Positions 29,990 to 38,485 of a DNA stretch of 51,404 bases are shown here, in pieces. How positions within the stretch are numbered: the first letter of the stretch is position 1; each line of letters starts with the position of its first letter. A model generated the notes under the pieces. The model had not been told where the DNA came from, searched no databases, and was given only the letters and a program-made list of their open reading frames with translations. The position numbers and the translations under genes were made by a program. The stretch spans positions 1-51,404 of the forward strand of contig JBMOMT010000062.1 of NCBI GenBank assembly GCA_049324835.1, written 5' to 3'. This DNA is from JBMOMT01 sp049324835 (GTDB lineage Bacteria; Chloroflexota; Anaerolineae; CAYNKW01).

Positions 29990-30913
29990 GTGGCGGGCAA
30001 ACCTGTGGTATTGCCGGCTGCCGCGGCGGGCCTGACCCGGGGCAAAGCCCGATCGGCGCTGGGCCTCATCATCACGCTTTTTAAACTGCGAGTGGTGCTG
30101 CTGCTGCTCTTTGCCGCTGTGGGCGGCGCGGTGCTGGCCGCCGGCAGCCAGTCTGGCCTGAACGGGTGGGATATGCTGCTCCTGCTGATCACCGGCGGCA
30201 TGTCGGCGGCGGGGGCCTCGGCGCTGAACCAGTACCTCGAGCGCGAGCGCGATGGTCTGATGCAGCGCACGCGCCGCCGGCCCCTGGTCGAGGGCGCGCT
30301 CCGTCAGCCCTGGTGGGCGCTGGCCGCCGGGCTGGGCCTGGTGGGCCTGGCTACCTTGATCGCGCTGCCGTTCAACGTGCCGCTGGCTTTTTTCAACACC
30401 CTGGGCGCAGCCATGTATGTGGGCGTGTACACCTTGTGGCTCAAACCACGCACGCTGCTCAACATCGTCATCGGTGGGGCGGCGGGCAGTTGCGCCGTGC
30501 TCAGCGGCGGCGCAGCGGCGGGCAGTTGGAGCGACGCCGGCGTGTGGCTGTTGGCACTGCTGGTTTTTGCCTGGACGCCGACTCACTTTTGGAGTCTGGC
30601 CCTGGCCTACCGCGACGATTACGCCCAGGCCGATGTGCCCATGCTGCCGGTGCACACCTCGCCGCGCCGGGCGGCCGGCTGGATCCTGCTGCACACGGCC
30701 CTCACCGGGCTGGCGGCGCTGGCCTTGGCGACTCGCCCCGGTCTGGGGGTGGTCTATTTGCTGACGGCGGCGCTGGCTACGCTCTGGCTGTGGCGGCGCT
30801 CGGTGCAATTGCTGGCCCACCCTGCGCGCCAGACGGCGATCGCCTTGTTTGTGTTCTCAAACGCCTATCTGGGCCTGATCCTGCTGGCCATCTGCGCCCA
30901 GGTGCTGTTTTAG
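29990..30913 (+). CDS. ctaB: Heme O synthase (protoheme IX farnesyltransferase)
   Basis: A 307-residue UbiA-superfamily prenyltransferase with about nine membrane helices. The first aspartate-rich motif appears as NQYLERERDGLMQRT near residue 79, and the second region as YRDDYAQADVPMLPV near 204. It farnesylates heme b to heme O, a precursor of the a-type heme of the oxidase. The GTG start lies 1 base after the subunit II stop, with GAGG upstream inside that gene. Placement between subunits II and I indicates a dedicated copy for this oxidase. Confidence 0.94.
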   Translation: MAGKPVVLPAAAAGLTRGKARSALGLIITLFKLRVVLLLLFAAVGGAVLAAGSQSGLNGWDMLLLLITGGMSAAGASALNQYLERERDGLMQRTRRRPLVEGALRQPWWALAAGLGLVGLATLIALPFNVPLAFFNTLGAAMYVGVYTLWLKPRTLLNIVIGGAAGSCAVLSGGAAAGSWSDAGVWLLALLVFAWTPTHFWSLALAYRDDYAQADVPMLPVHTSPRRAAGWILLHTALTGLAALALATRPGLGVVYLLTAALATLWLWRRSVQLLAHPARQTAIALFVFSNAYLGLILLAICAQVLF

Positions 30914-30931
30914 TTTCTGAGGGAGGAAAAC

Positions 30932-32593
30932 ATGACTGCTCAAGAGCTCCGGATCAAATTCACCCACGAAAGACGGCTGACGGCCATCCACGTGGGCATC
31001 GCCATGGTCGCTCTGGCTGTTGGCGGCTCTCTGGGGCCGCTCCAGGCCCTGGAGCACGCCGGCATCGATCTTTACCCGCCGCTGAGCGCGGTGATCAAAT
31101 CCTACTATCAGGGCCTGACCCTGCATGGCGTGTTGAACGCTCTGGTGTGGACCACCTTTTTTATCACCGGCTTTCTCACCTTTACCACCACCCGCAGTCT
31201 GGGCCGCAATCTGCGTTACGGCTGGATCAGCAACCTGGGTCTCATTCTGATGACCGGCGGCTTGTTGACGGCGGCGGTGCCGTTGTTGTTGAACAAGGCC
31301 ACCGTGCTTTACACCTTTTACCCGCCGCTCAAGGCTCATCCTGCTTTTTACATCGGTGTGACGGTGCTGGTGGTGGGCAGTTGGGTGGTGGGTTATAGCC
31401 TCTACTTTACCCTCTATGCCTGGTACAAAGAAAACCACGGCCAAAAGGTGCCCCTGATCGCCCTGGCTTCCGTGATCACCATGGTCATGTGGCAGATCGC
31501 CACCCTGGGCGTGGCTGTGGAAGAGCTGACCATGCTCATCCCCTGGTCGCTGGGCCTGAGGGCGGGCGTGGACCCTCAGCTTTCCCGCAGCCTGTTCTGG
31601 TTCACCGGCCACCCGCTGGTCTATTTCTGGCTGCTGCCGGCCTATGTTTCCTGGTATGGCATGGTGCCCAAACAGGCCGATGGTAAGCTGTTCAGCGATC
31701 CGCTGGCGCGGCTGGCGTTTTTCCTTTTTCTGGTGCTCTCGGTGCCGGTGGGTTTTCACCACCAGTATGCCGATCCTGGCGTGGCCCCTGGCTGGAAATT
31801 GTTGCACGCCGCGCTGACCTACGCCGTCTTTGTGCCCAGCCTGCTGACTGCCTTTAACCTGTGGGCCTCGCTGCACATCGGCGGCCAGGCGCGGGGCGGC
31901 AAGGGCCTCTTTCGTTGGATCGCCAGACTGCCCTGGGATCGACCCAGCCTCACGGCTCAGTTGCTGGCGGCCATTCTCTTTCTCTTTGGCGGCACCGGCG
32001 GGTTGATCAATGCTTCCTACAACATGAACCTGGTGATTCACAACACGGCCTGGGTGCCCGGTCACTTTCACCTGACGGTGGGCACGGCGGTGACGCTTTC
32101 CTTCATGGGCATTCTCTACTGGCTGCTGCCCCACCTCACCGGGCGGCAGTTGTGGAATCGTAAGGTGGCCCTGGCCCAGGCCTGGACCTGGTTCGTGGGT
32201 ATGATCATCTTTTCCCGCGGCCTGCACCAGTTGGGCATGGCGGGCGCGCCGCGCCGCACCATGCTGGGCGCGGCGGCTTATACCCCGGCCGAGTGGAATG
32301 TGCCGCTGCTGATCATCGGCGGCGGAGGCGTCATCCTCTTTATCTCGGGCGCGCTCTTTTTCACCAATATGCTGGCCACCGTCTTTGCCGGGAAAAAACT
32401 GCCCGCTGAAGAGATCGTCGATATGCCGGTGGCCGAGGCCTACTCTGGCCCGGAAGCCGGCCCAGCCTGGCTTTCGCACTGGAAGCCCTGGCTGGCTGTG
32501 ACGGTGGGCCTCATCGTGCTGGCTTATGGCCCCATGCTCATCGAGGCTTTCCGCACCGCAGAAATGACCTCGCCCGGTTTTACGCTGTGGTAG
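30932..32593 (+). CDS. cbaA: ba3-type cytochrome c oxidase subunit I
   Basis: A 553-residue heme-copper oxidase subunit I with 13 or so membrane helices. Metal ligands: H65 (LTLHGVLNALV) for the low-spin heme; H227 with cross-linked-type Y231 (FTGHPLVYFW); H276/H277 (FHHQYADPG) for CuB; H378 and H380 (VPGHFHLTVGT) for the two hemes. The HPLVY context and the pairing with a short subunit II place it in the B (ba3) family, which works at low oxygen. GGGAGG precedes the ATG. It is the last oxidase gene before a terminator-like hairpin. Confidence 0.96.
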   Translation: MTAQELRIKFTHERRLTAIHVGIAMVALAVGGSLGPLQALEHAGIDLYPPLSAVIKSYYQGLTLHGVLNALVWTTFFITGFLTFTTTRSLGRNLRYGWISNLGLILMTGGLLTAAVPLLLNKATVLYTFYPPLKAHPAFYIGVTVLVVGSWVVGYSLYFTLYAWYKENHGQKVPLIALASVITMVMWQIATLGVAVEELTMLIPWSLGLRAGVDPQLSRSLFWFTGHPLVYFWLLPAYVSWYGMVPKQADGKLFSDPLARLAFFLFLVLSVPVGFHHQYADPGVAPGWKLLHAALTYAVFVPSLLTAFNLWASLHIGGQARGGKGLFRWIARLPWDRPSLTAQLLAAILFLFGGTGGLINASYNMNLVIHNTAWVPGHFHLTVGTAVTLSFMGILYWLLPHLTGRQLWNRKVALAQAWTWFVGMIIFSRGLHQLGMAGAPRRTMLGAAAYTPAEWNVPLLIIGGGGVILFISGALFFTNMLATVFAGKKLPAEEIVDMPVAEAYSGPEAGPAWLSHWKPWLAVTVGLIVLAYGPMLIEAFRTAEMTSPGFTLW

Positions 32594-32607
32594 AGTTGTG
32601 ATATACT
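32579..32607 (+). promoter_or_regulatory. Promoter of the cytochrome c gene
   Basis: TTTACG (32579-32584), 17 bases, then TATACT (32602-32607) preceded by TG one base upstream (extended -10). It overlaps the end of the subunit I gene. Confidence 0.55.
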
Positions 32608-32646
32608 ATCCTGGAATCCTGCTCAGGGATGAGTGATTTGCTTTCG

Positions 32647-32678
32647 GGGCAATCCCAGGCGGGGTTGCCCTACTTTTT
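32647..32678 (+). terminator. Hairpin with T-run after the oxidase operon
   Basis: GGGCAATCCC (32647-32656) pairs with GGGGTTGCCC (32661-32670) over 10 bp (one G.T) around a 4-base loop, then TACTTTTTG. It lies between subunit I and cytochrome c, downstream of the predicted cytochrome c promoter, so it is either the oxidase terminator with read-through or a leader attenuator. Confidence 0.65.
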
Positions 32679-32700
32679 GTCGTGTATACAAGGAGGGCAT

Positions 32701-33090
32701 ATGCGAAAAATATCGAATTGGCTGCTGTTGCTGCTGGCCCTTGGCCTGATCCTGACTGCCTGCGGCGGCGCAGAAGAACCGGCCTCAACCGGCCAGGAGA
32801 GCGCCGGTCCGGGTGATGCGGCTGCCGGCAAAACACTCTTTGAGCAGACGCTCATCGGCACGCAGGCCGGCTGCGCCACCTGCCACTCGCTGGAACCGGG
32901 GCTGACCATGGTGGGCCCATCACTGGCTGGTATCGGCGCCAGGTCGGAAGATTATCTGCGCCAGTCCATCACCGAACCCGATGCCGAGATCGCTGCGGGT
33001 TTCACGCCGGGCATCATGCCCCAAGCCCTGGCCGATGAGCTATCGGAACAGCAGGTCGACGATCTGATCGCCTTTTTGCTCACCAAGTGA
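32701..33090 (+). CDS. Lipoprotein c-type cytochrome
   Basis: A 129-residue mono-heme cytochrome c. The N-terminus is a lipoprotein signal (basic RK, hydrophobic 7-20, lipobox LTAC), followed by a Gly/Glu/Ser linker. The heme motif is CATCH near residue 60; the distal Met is probably in GIMPQAL near 103. It is of the small class I type found attached to heme-copper oxidases. AAGGAGGG precedes the ATG. It probably delivers electrons to the CuA of the upstream oxidase while tethered to the outer face of the membrane. Confidence 0.93.
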   Translation: MRKISNWLLLLLALGLILTACGGAEEPASTGQESAGPGDAAAGKTLFEQTLIGTQAGCATCHSLEPGLTMVGPSLAGIGARSEDYLRQSITEPDAEIAAGFTPGIMPQALADELSEQQVDDLIAFLLTK

Positions 33091-33098
33091 GCGCCCCG

Positions 33099-33133
33099 AC
33101 GGCCCGGTCGGAATCGCCGGCCGGGCCGTTTTT
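33099..33133 (+). terminator. Intrinsic terminator after cytochrome c
   Basis: ACGGCCCGG (33099-33107) pairs with CCGGGCCGT (33121-33129) and is followed by a T-run. It starts 8 bases after the cytochrome c stop codon and ends about 30 bases before the preferred start of the next gene. Confidence 0.75.
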
Positions 33134-33164
33134 CTTCAGGCGCAACACGGAGCCAACAAGCCGC

Positions 33165-35246
33165 ATGGATGCAGAAAAAAAGGACGCTTTGGCGCAGCCG
33201 CCGCCAGGTGGGAAAAAACCTCGCCGCCTGATCACCTGGGACAAACTCCCGGCCGTCGAAACTGAGGCCTTTGATAGCGCCATCGATTGGGCATCCCGTC
33301 AGAGCAGGGGCAGCGGCCTCTTGCGCCGCCTGGAACGGATCGCCCTGGCGTTGGAGCGACCGCTCAACCGGCTGGTGGGAACGCCCCAGCTCAACCCCTT
33401 TTACCACACCGATACCATCGCCCTCTTTCTCCTGGTTGTGCTGGCCGTCACCGGGGTGTACGTGTTGTTGCTGTACCAGTTTGGCTACCAGGCCTCTTAT
33501 CAATCGGTGGCCAAAGTCGAGGGCTACCTGATCGGGCGGCTGATCCGCGTGCTGCATCGTTACGCCGCCGGAGGGCTGGTCATCGCCACCCTGCTGCACG
33601 CCGTGCGCACGCTGTTCATGGATCGTTTTCGCGGCCCGCGGGGGCTGGCCTGGATCACCGGCGTGGGCATGACGGCCGCCGCCTGGCTGGCCGGCATCAG
33701 CGGCTACTGGCTCATCTGGGACGAGCGGGCGCAGGCCATCACCCAGGGCTTTTTGAATCTGCTCAAGCCTTTTCCCGCGCTGGCCGCCGCCTTTTACGAT
33801 ACGTTTCTGGGCCCGTCTGGTGATGAAAACGGCTGGATTCTGCTTTTTGCCATTTTCGCCGCCCATCTGGGCCTTTCGGCGCTCATTGGCCTGTTCTTCT
33901 GGTATCATGTCAAAAAGCTGGAACGGCCCAAACTCTTGCCCGCCCCGCACTGGCTGATCGGTCTGGGCGCGTTGGCTCTGATCGTCGCCCTGATCGTTCC
34001 GGCCGGCATGCTGCCCATCGCCGATTTTTCCCACCAGCCCGGCGCGCTGCCGCTGGATGTGTTCTACCTCTTGATTCTCCCGCTGGCCCTCAAGACCTCA
34101 CCCGGCAGCCTGTGGGCGGCTGTGGCCATCATCACCGGCCTGATCGGTCTGCTGGCGGCTGTGCCGTGGGTTTTCCCCCGCCAGAAAAAGCCGGCGGTGG
34201 TCATCGATCCCGATCTGTGCGTGGGCTGCCAGGCCTGCGCCCAGGATTGCCCCTACGGCGCGCTGCGCATGGCGCCCCGCGACGACGGCAGCCCCTACCG
34301 GCAGATGGCCGTAGCCGACCCGGCTCGCTGCGTCTCGTGCGGCATCTGTATCGGCTCGTGCCCCACGCTGGCCGTGCGGCTGGGGGATCGGCCGGCAGAA
34401 TGGCTGTGGCGCGATGTTTCCACCCGCCTGCGGCTGGCCCGCGCTGGCGAGCAGCCGCTGCGCGTGGTTTTTGCCTGCGAGCGCCACACGGCCCACGGTG
34501 CGCGGCCCTACCTGCGTCGCTCGGCGGACGAGGCCGCGCCGCTGGTGCAGGGCGCGGCGGTCGAGGTGATCCCGGTGACCTGCGCGGCCATGCTTCATCC
34601 CGGCCTGCTCAGCCGCACGCTGGAGGCCGGCGCGGCCGCCGTGCAGGTGGTGGGCTGCCCGCCCGGCGATTGCGCCAATCGTGAGGGCAACCTGTGGCTG
34701 GAGGAGCGGCTGGCCCGCCGGCGCGCGCCCCGGCTCAAGAGTGCCTATGCTGCGGCCCCCATTCACACTGCCTGGCTGCCGCCGGACGAGTTCGAGCGGG
34801 CGCTTGCCCCGCTGCCGCAGCGAACACAGGATCCGCTGGCCGAGCCAGCGACTCCTTGGGGCTGGCGGCAATTTGTGCCGGCCTTGGCGCTGCTGGCCAT
34901 CGTGCTGCTGGCTCAGGTGCTGCTCACGCGGCTGCCTTTTGCCCTTTATGACGATGCGCAGGCCTCGATTCGCATCGTGGGGCAGCTCGAGGCCCGGCCC
35001 CAGTCTGCCCGATTGTCGCTGGACGTGGACGGGCAGACCGTTTTCGTCGCCGATGTGGCCGCAGACGAAACCGGCGCGGTGCTGCGCGAGATCGCCGTTG
35101 CGCCGGGTGAGCATCACCTGCGCCTCTATTATGCCATCCCCGGCAGCGTTTCTGAAGCGCTGCTGTTCGATGGTACCATCACCCTGGACGCGCGGCAGGT
35201 CTACGAATTGTTGATGGACGATTTGCGCCCCAAATCGCTTCCCTAA
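33165..35246 (+). CDS. Cytochrome b / ferredoxin / MvhD-like fusion protein
   Basis: A 693-residue membrane protein of unusual architecture. Residues 80-260 form a cytochrome b: two histidine pairs, H131/H145 and H234/H248, each 14 apart, as for two b hemes. Three more helices run to about 345. Residues 350-400 are a 2[4Fe-4S] ferredoxin (C352, C355, C358, C362 and C389, C392, C395, C399). Residues 430-535 resemble MvhD: C438, C473, C498 and C503 (VGCPPGDC), with the second cysteine of the usual CxxC absent. One helix near 570-590 precedes a beta-rich C-terminal domain. The ATG at 33165 is chosen because a terminator precedes it; a GTG at 33087 overlapping the cytochrome c stop is the alternative. 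Likely role: electron exchange between quinone and an Hdr/ferredoxin system. Confidence 0.85.
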   Translation: MDAEKKDALAQPPPGGKKPRRLITWDKLPAVETEAFDSAIDWASRQSRGSGLLRRLERIALALERPLNRLVGTPQLNPFYHTDTIALFLLVVLAVTGVYVLLLYQFGYQASYQSVAKVEGYLIGRLIRVLHRYAAGGLVIATLLHAVRTLFMDRFRGPRGLAWITGVGMTAAAWLAGISGYWLIWDERAQAITQGFLNLLKPFPALAAAFYDTFLGPSGDENGWILLFAIFAAHLGLSALIGLFFWYHVKKLERPKLLPAPHWLIGLGALALIVALIVPAGMLPIADFSHQPGALPLDVFYLLILPLALKTSPGSLWAAVAIITGLIGLLAAVPWVFPRQKKPAVVIDPDLCVGCQACAQDCPYGALRMAPRDDGSPYRQMAVADPARCVSCGICIGSCPTLAVRLGDRPAEWLWRDVSTRLRLARAGEQPLRVVFACERHTAHGARPYLRRSADEAAPLVQGAAVEVIPVTCAAMLHPGLLSRTLEAGAAAVQVVGCPPGDCANREGNLWLEERLARRRAPRLKSAYAAAPIHTAWLPPDEFERALAPLPQRTQDPLAEPATPWGWRQFVPALALLAIVLLAQVLLTRLPFALYDDAQASIRIVGQLEARPQSARLSLDVDGQTVFVADVAADETGAVLREIAVAPGEHHLRLYYAIPGSVSEALLFDGTITLDARQVYELLMDDLRPKSLP

Positions 35247-35267
35247 ATGGCCCATCTGTGATAAAAT
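35239..35267 (+). promoter_or_regulatory. Possible promoter of the aldolase gene
   Basis: TTCCCT (35239-35244), 17 bases, TAAAAT (35262-35267). The -10 context TGTGATAAAAT is identical to that of the transketolase promoter; the -35 is weak. Confidence 0.45.
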
Positions 35268-35312
35268 GGGGTGTGTCTGGCCATCGAACGTGCTCATCGA
35301 TAGGAGGTACGC

Positions 35313-36269
35313 ATGATCGTCACGACGGATCAACTGTTCAAAGTAGCTTACGGGAAATTCGCCATCGGCGCTTACAACATCAACAACATGGAACAGTGCA
35401 TCGGCCTGTTCCAGGGCAACATCGACTCTCAAGCGCCCTTTATCCTCCAGATCTCCAAGGGGGCGCGTAGTTATGCCCGCGTCAAGATGCTGGAGGGCCT
35501 CATCCGCGCCGCCGAGGAGGTTTTTCCGGAGGCCATTTTCGCCGTCCACCTGGATCACGGCGACGAAGAAGCCTGCTACGATTGCATCGATTCCGGCTTT
35601 TACAGCTCGGTGATGATCGATGCTTCGCACCATCCTCTGGAGGAAAACATAACCATCACCCGCCGCGTGGTGGAGCGCGCCCACGCCAGGGGGATCAGCG
35701 TGGAGGCCGAGCTGGGCATGCTGGGCGGCGTCGAAGAGGACATCAAGGTCGACGAAAAGCACGCCATGCTCACCGACCCGGATCAGGCCGAGGAATTTGT
35801 GGCCCGCAGCGGCTGCGACAGCCTGGCGGTGGCCATCGGCACCAGCCACGGCGCTTACAAGTTCAAGGGCCGCCAGGGGCTACACTTTGACCGGCTGGCC
35901 GAGATCCAGCGGCGTCTGCCGGGCTTTCCGCTGGTGATGCACGGCTCTTCCTCTGTGCCGCGCGACGAAGTGGAGCGCATCAACGCCGCCGGCGGAGCCA
36001 TGGACCCCTCGGCGCGGGGCGTGGACGAGGACGAGTTCGTCAGGGCCGTGCCCCTGGGTGTGACCAAGGTCAACATCGATACCGATGGTCGCCTGGTGTG
36101 GACCCGCGTTCACCGCGAGTACTTTCGCGACAAGCCGGCCAAGTTCGACTTTCGTGATCCCGGCAAAATCTTTATGGCCGAGTATGCCCGTTTTATCGCC
36201 CACAAGAACGGCAAACTGAACAGCGCCGGCCATCTGGCAGAGGTCCGCGCTGCGCTGGCCGGGATGTAG
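35313..36269 (+). CDS. fba: Class II fructose-bisphosphate aldolase
   Basis: A 318-residue zinc-dependent aldolase. Landmarks: NINNMEQ near residue 23, the zinc site HLDHGD (H79, H82), ASHHPLEEN near 105, EAELGMLGG near 133, GTSHGAYKF (zinc His) near 176, LVMHGSSSVP (zinc His) near 210, and VNIDTDGR near 253. It interconverts fructose-1,6-bisphosphate (or a related ketose bisphosphate) with DHAP and glyceraldehyde 3-phosphate. TAGGAGGT precedes the ATG. A terminator follows, so it is a single-gene unit; the neighbouring transketolase, RpiA and Rpe genes suggest shared use in the pentose-phosphate network. Tagatose-bisphosphate as substrate is not excluded. Confidence 0.93.
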   Translation: MIVTTDQLFKVAYGKFAIGAYNINNMEQCIGLFQGNIDSQAPFILQISKGARSYARVKMLEGLIRAAEEVFPEAIFAVHLDHGDEEACYDCIDSGFYSSVMIDASHHPLEENITITRRVVERAHARGISVEAELGMLGGVEEDIKVDEKHAMLTDPDQAEEFVARSGCDSLAVAIGTSHGAYKFKGRQGLHFDRLAEIQRRLPGFPLVMHGSSSVPRDEVERINAAGGAMDPSARGVDEDEFVRAVPLGVTKVNIDTDGRLVWTRVHREYFRDKPAKFDFRDPGKIFMAEYARFIAHKNGKLNSAGHLAEVRAALAGM

Positions 36270-36290
36270 CCGGTGTGACTCGAAACGGCA

Positions 36291-36324
36291 GAGCACCCTG
36301 AGAGCATCGGGGTGCTCTTTTTTT
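36291..36324 (+). terminator. Terminator of the aldolase gene
   Basis: GAGCACCC (36291-36298) pairs with GGGTGCTC (36310-36317), followed by seven T. It is 22 bases after the aldolase stop, and its T-run abuts the -35 of the next promoter. Confidence 0.92.
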
Positions 36325-36351
36325 GACGCAACCCCTTCTCTGTGATAAAAT
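36323..36351 (+). promoter_or_regulatory. Promoter of the transketolase operon
   Basis: TTGACG (36323-36328), 17 bases, TAAAAT (36346-36351). The leader to the transketolase start is about 100 bases and contains no obvious structure. Confidence 0.75.
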
Positions 36352-36458
36352 CCTGTAGCTGTTTAGACCTGTTACGTCTCCGGCTGAATAGTTGCAGAAT
36401 CCTTATGCCCTTCAGATCGTGAGTCAGCCACCATTCAAAAGTACAGAGGTCTGTGAAA

Positions 36459-38453
36459 ATGAAGAATCCATTGCCAACCTACGATGACACCGATCGGCGC
36501 ATCGCCACCACCCTGCGCCTGCTGGCCGCCGATGCCGTGCAGCAGGCCAATTCGGGCCACCCCGGCCTGCCGCTGGGCGCGGCCGACATGGCCACCGTGC
36601 TGTGGACGCGCTACCTCAGGCACGATCCCGCCCATCCACTCTGGCCGGACCGTGATCGTTTCGTCCTTTCCGCCGGGCACGGTTCGGCTCTGCTCTACGC
36701 CCTGCTGCATCTCGGCGGCTATGCGCTCTCGTTGGACGAACTGAAACATTTCCGCCAGTGGGGCAGCCGCACGGCCGGTCACCCGGAATACGAGCCGGAA
36801 GTCGGCATCGAGACTACTACCGGCCCGCTGGGGCAGGGTGTGGCCACGGCGGTGGGCATGGCCCTGGCCGAGCGCTGGCTGGCGGCGCGGTTCAACAAGC
36901 CCGGCTACCCGCTGGTCGATCACCACACCTACGTGCTGGCCTCCGATGGTGATCTGGAGGAGGGCGTTTCGCACGAGGCGGCCTCGCTGGCCGGGCACTG
37001 GGGGCTGGGGCGGCTCATCGTGCTCTATGACGATAATCACATCTCTATCGACGGCCCCACCGCGCTCTCTTTTAGCGAAGAGGTGCTGGGCCGTTTTGCC
37101 GCCTATGGCTGGCACGTGCAGCGGGTGGATGGTCACGATATGGCCGCCGTGGACGCGGCTATCCGGCGCGCCCAGGCCGAGGCCGAGCGCCCCTCCCTGA
37201 TCGCCTGCCGCACCCACATTGGCCTCAAGAGCCCGCTGCAAGGCACGGCCAAGGTCCACGGCTCGCCGCTGGGTGAAGAGGGACTGCGCCAGACCAAAGA
37301 GGCCTACGGCTGGCCGCCGGACGCGCATTTCTACATCCCCCCGGATATCGACGGCCGTCTGGGGCAGGTGCGGGGCCAGGGCGCGGCCCGCCACGCCGAG
37401 TGGCAGGCCCTGCTGGCCCGCTACCGCCAGGCATATCCCGAGTTGGCCGTTCAATGGGAGCTGATGATCGGCGGCCAACTGCCGGAGGGTTGGGAATCGG
37501 CTCTGCCCACCTTTGCCGACAAACCACTGGCCACCCGCGCCGCTTCCGGGCAGGTGCTCGATGCCATCGTGCTGCGCCTGCCCATGCTGCTGGGTGGCTC
37601 CGCCGACCTGACGCCCAGCAACAACACCCGGCCCAGGGACGCCGATCACCTGCGCCGCGGCGATTTCGGCGGCGTGTACATCCATTACGGCATTCGTGAA
37701 CACGCCATGGGGGCCATCATGAACGGCCTGGCCGCTCACGGCGGCGTGCGCCCCTATGGCGGCACGTTTATGGTCTTTTCCGATTACATGCGCCCGGCCA
37801 TCCGCCTGGCAGCCATGATGGGCCTGCCGGTGATTTACGTATTCACCCACGACAGCATCGGCCTGGGCGAGGACGGTCCCACCCACCAGCCGGTGGAGCA
37901 CCTGATGGCCTTGCGCGCCATCCCCAACCTGCTGGTGCTGCGCCCGGCCGACGCCAACGAGACGGTTCTGGCCTGGAAGGTGGCCCTGGAGCGGCGCGAC
38001 GGCCCCACCGTGCTGGCTCTCACCCGCCAAAAAGTGCCCGCCGTCGCGCCGGTGGAGAACGGCTTGGCCCGCGGGGCCTATGTGCTGGCCGCGGCCGAAA
38101 ACGGCCGGCCGGACATCGTGCTCATTGCCACCGGCTCTGAAGTGAGCCTGGCGCTGGGAGCGCGGCAAAAGCTGGCCGAGTTGGGCATTGCCGCGCAGGT
38201 GGTCTCGATGCCCAGTTGGGAGCTGTTCGACGCCCAGCCGGCTGACTATTGCGCCTCGGTGCTGCCGCCCGGCGCGCCGCGCCTGGCCATCGAGGCCGGG
38301 GTCACCCTGGGCTGGGGGCGTTATGTCGGTGAGAGCGGCGCGGTCATGGGCCTGGATCGGTTTGGCGCGTCCGGGCCGTACCAGGTGCTGTTCGAGCAGT
38401 TGGGCTTTACCGTGGAAAATGTCGTGCGCGCGGCGCGCACGCTGGTGGGGTAA
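36459..38453 (+). CDS. tkt: Transketolase
   Basis: A 664-residue thiamine-diphosphate enzyme of full length. N-terminal: ANSGHPGLPLGAADMA near 29, the ThDP motif DGDLEEGVSHEAASLAGH near 165, DDNHISIDGPT near 193. Middle: GSADLTPSNNT near 383, GIREHAMGAIMNGLAAHGG near 409, and THDSIGLGEDGPTHQPVEHL near 464. C-terminal RQKVP. Catalytic His residues in GHP, the HGS-type loop and the THD/THQP segments are visible. It transfers two-carbon ketol units in the pentose-phosphate or Calvin pathway. AGAGGT precedes the ATG; a GTG two codons upstream is in frame. First gene of tkt-rpiA-rpe. Confidence 0.96.
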   Translation: MKNPLPTYDDTDRRIATTLRLLAADAVQQANSGHPGLPLGAADMATVLWTRYLRHDPAHPLWPDRDRFVLSAGHGSALLYALLHLGGYALSLDELKHFRQWGSRTAGHPEYEPEVGIETTTGPLGQGVATAVGMALAERWLAARFNKPGYPLVDHHTYVLASDGDLEEGVSHEAASLAGHWGLGRLIVLYDDNHISIDGPTALSFSEEVLGRFAAYGWHVQRVDGHDMAAVDAAIRRAQAEAERPSLIACRTHIGLKSPLQGTAKVHGSPLGEEGLRQTKEAYGWPPDAHFYIPPDIDGRLGQVRGQGAARHAEWQALLARYRQAYPELAVQWELMIGGQLPEGWESALPTFADKPLATRAASGQVLDAIVLRLPMLLGGSADLTPSNNTRPRDADHLRRGDFGGVYIHYGIREHAMGAIMNGLAAHGGVRPYGGTFMVFSDYMRPAIRLAAMMGLPVIYVFTHDSIGLGEDGPTHQPVEHLMALRAIPNLLVLRPADANETVLAWKVALERRDGPTVLALTRQKVPAVAPVENGLARGAYVLAAAENGRPDIVLIATGSEVSLALGARQKLAELGIAAQVVSMPSWELFDAQPADYCASVLPPGAPRLAIEAGVTLGWGRYVGESGAVMGLDRFGASGPYQVLFEQLGFTVENVVRAARTLVG

Positions 38454-38485
38454 TTGGGGAGCCTGCAAGGCTGGTGGAGCGTCGC

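Noticed and set aside
33087..33164. GTG start for the cytochrome b fusion overlapping the cytochrome c stop
   Set aside because: The added codons would be formed by a strong GC hairpin with a T-run, a clear intrinsic terminator. The ATG at 33165 gives a sensible N-terminus. The GTG remains a weaker alternative.
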